DNA from: Paracoccaceae bacterium
GTDB taxonomy: Bacteria; Pseudomonadota; Alphaproteobacteria; Rhodobacterales; Rhodobacteraceae
Assembly: GCA_026709725.1 (NCBI GenBank)
Contig: JAPOSK010000287.1
Coordinates: forward strand, 1-5,966
Reading direction: 5' to 3'
DNA length: 5,966 bases
Position 1 is the first letter of the stretch; every line of letters begins with the position of its first letter. A program made the translations under genes and the position numbers. Positions 5,140 to 5,966 of the stretch are shown here, piece after piece. The notes below the pieces were generated by a model that was given only the letters and a program-made list of their open reading frames with translations, was not told the DNA's origin and ran no database searches.

Positions 5140-5966
5140 CGGTCTTTCTCCGTCCGTCCCTGCAGTGTCTGCAGGGCAAGGGCCACAGCGAGGATGAGGA
5201 TTGAAAACAGGACCATCGTCGCCATCGCCTTGCCGATCTGCTGGTAGCTGTAGGCCGTGCGGTAGACGAATGTCTGCACAACTTCCGTTGCCAGCCCGGG
5301 GCCACCGCCGGTGGTGCCGAAAACGATATCAAACACCTTCAGCGTATCAATGGCCCGGATGATGATCACCATGATCAGCAGTGACTGCAACATCGGAAAC
5401 TTGATGTGCCAGAAGATCACAGGTTCACTCGCTCCCTCAACACGGGCGGCCTCAACGGGGTCACGGGGAAGGCCGCGCAATCCCGCCAGCATGATGATGA
5501 ACACAAAGGCTGTCTGCCACCAGACATCGACGGCGATAATGGATGGCATCGCCGTTGCCGCAGTGCCGTAGAATGCTGATGGAGCAAACCCGAATGCGCC
5601 CAGCATATGATTCACAATGCCGAGAAAGGGATCGAACATCACCTTGGACATCAGGGCGACCACAATACCGGAGACCATGAGCGGCACCATGATCAGTGCA
5701 CGGATGATGTCGGTCCGGATCACCAGCTTGTCAACCTGGACCGCAAGGTAGAAACCCAGCGTGATCTCGATTGCGGTGGCGCATATTGCAAAAAGCACGG
5801 TGTTGCGCATGACGATCCAGAACTCACCGTCACGCAGCAGTTCAGCGTAATTTGACAGACCGACAAAATCGAACTGGTGACCCCAGTTCCAGTTTGTCAG
5901 CGAAACAGCCAGGCCGAATCCAACCGGATAGAGCGAGGTCAGCGCAAGCACCACAAGGCAGGGCAG
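5136..5966 (-). CDS. Carbohydrate ABC transporter permease, MalF/UgpA type, N-terminus cut by the window edge
   Basis: This is the first inner-membrane subunit of the importer. The reading frame is open to the right edge and shows 276 residues (numbered from the first visible codon). The family is usually about 290-310, so perhaps 15-30 N-terminal residues are missing. The visible part begins inside the first membrane helix (LPCLVVLALTSLYPVGFGLA, then SLTNW). A GTG at 5952-5954 is in frame but would truncate this helix, so it is not the real start. Further membrane segments lie at about 52-75, 89-110, 140-162, 194-214 and 249-266. The EAA loop runs from E172 in VEAARVEGAS to P191. The GGGPGLAT stretch (220-227) is typical of UgpA/MalF-type permeases. 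The TGA stop overlaps the GTG start of the next permease. A solute-binding protein gene would normally sit just upstream, off the right edge. Confidence 0.95.
   Translation of the reverse strand: MPCLVVLALTSLYPVGFGLAVSLTNWNWGHQFDFVGLSNYAELLRDGEFWIVMRNTVLFAICATAIEITLGFYLAVQVDKLVIRTDIIRALIMVPLMVSGIVVALMSKVMFDPFLGIVNHMLGAFGFAPSAFYGTAATAMPSIIAVDVWWQTAFVFIIMLAGLRGLPRDPVEAARVEGASEPVIFWHIKFPMLQSLLIMVIIIRAIDTLKVFDIVFGTTGGGPGLATEVVQTFVYRTAYSYQQIGKAMATMVLFSILILAVALALQTLQGRTEKDR
5148..5151 (-). promoter_or_regulatory. Ribosome binding site supporting the GTG start of the MalG-type permease
   Basis: GGAG on the minus strand lies eight bases before the GTG at 5137-5139. Together with the GTGA overlap this supports a GTG start rather than a later internal codon. 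Confidence 0.7.

Larger units (their letters stand above)
1..5966 (-). other. Single seven-gene operon segment with coupled junctions
   Basis: All seven genes run in the same direction. Junctions from 5' to 3' are: GTGA overlap at 5136-5139, a gap of three bases at 4297-4299, ATGA at 3256-3259, ATGA at 2750-2753, GTGA at 1704-1707, and an 11-nt overlap at 505-515. This spacing implies one transcript with translational coupling. I see no terminator hairpin, promoter, tRNA, repeat array or mobile element in the window. The promoter must lie to the right of 5966 unless one is buried inside a coding sequence. Confidence 0.9.

Noticed and set aside
5136..5954. A complete permease gene starting at the GTG at 5952-5954
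   Set aside because: The frame stays open to the window edge and the upstream codons continue the first membrane helix, so the true start is outside the window.
1..5966. CRISPR array, tRNA/rRNA, insertion sequence, prophage or defence genes
   Set aside because: Reading both strands showed no direct-repeat array, no RNA gene and no transposase or phage-like frame. Coding sequence fills the window.

Overview
The window is a single, tightly packed stretch of bacterial DNA in which every supported gene lies on the minus strand. It reads from right to left as one probable operon. Base composition is GC-rich: the first 60 bases are 58% G+C and the rest looks similar by eye. The gene families, the short overlaps and the purine-rich ribosome binding sites fit a Gram-negative bacterium. 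An alphaproteobacterium is the likeliest source, but that assignment is inferred from gene content and style, because no taxonomic marker is present.

In transcription order the genes are: (1) a MalF/UgpA-type ABC permease whose first residues lie beyond the right edge; (2) a MalG/UgpE-type permease; (3) an iron-containing alcohol dehydrogenase of the glycerol-1-phosphate dehydrogenase/AraM type; (4) a RidA-family enamine/imine deaminase of the longer subtype; (5) a MalK/UgpC-type ABC ATPase; (6) a SelA/DgaE-like PLP-dependent enzyme; (7) a short-chain dehydrogenase/reductase whose C-terminal part lies beyond the left edge. The junctions are GTGA overlap, 3-nt gap, ATGA overlap, ATGA overlap, GTGA overlap (with the start chosen here) and an 11-nt overlap. 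No non-coding stretch exceeds 3 bases, so there is no room for an internal promoter or terminator outside coding sequence. The operon promoter and the expected periplasmic solute-binding protein gene should lie to the right of the window.

Together the genes look like an uptake-and-catabolism cassette. The two permeases and the ATPase form most of a CUT1-type importer for a sugar, polyol or related compound. The two dehydrogenases suggest oxidation or reduction of polyol, keto-sugar or phosphosugar groups. A SelA/DgaE-like PLP enzyme next to a RidA-family protein suggests removal of an amino group by elimination, with RidA hydrolysing the enamine/imine product. The best working hypothesis is import and breakdown of an amino sugar, amino-sugar acid or amino-polyol. 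No kinase, aldolase or substrate-binding protein is in view, so the substrate cannot be named. The set of genes is the most interesting feature; each protein taken alone belongs to a known family.
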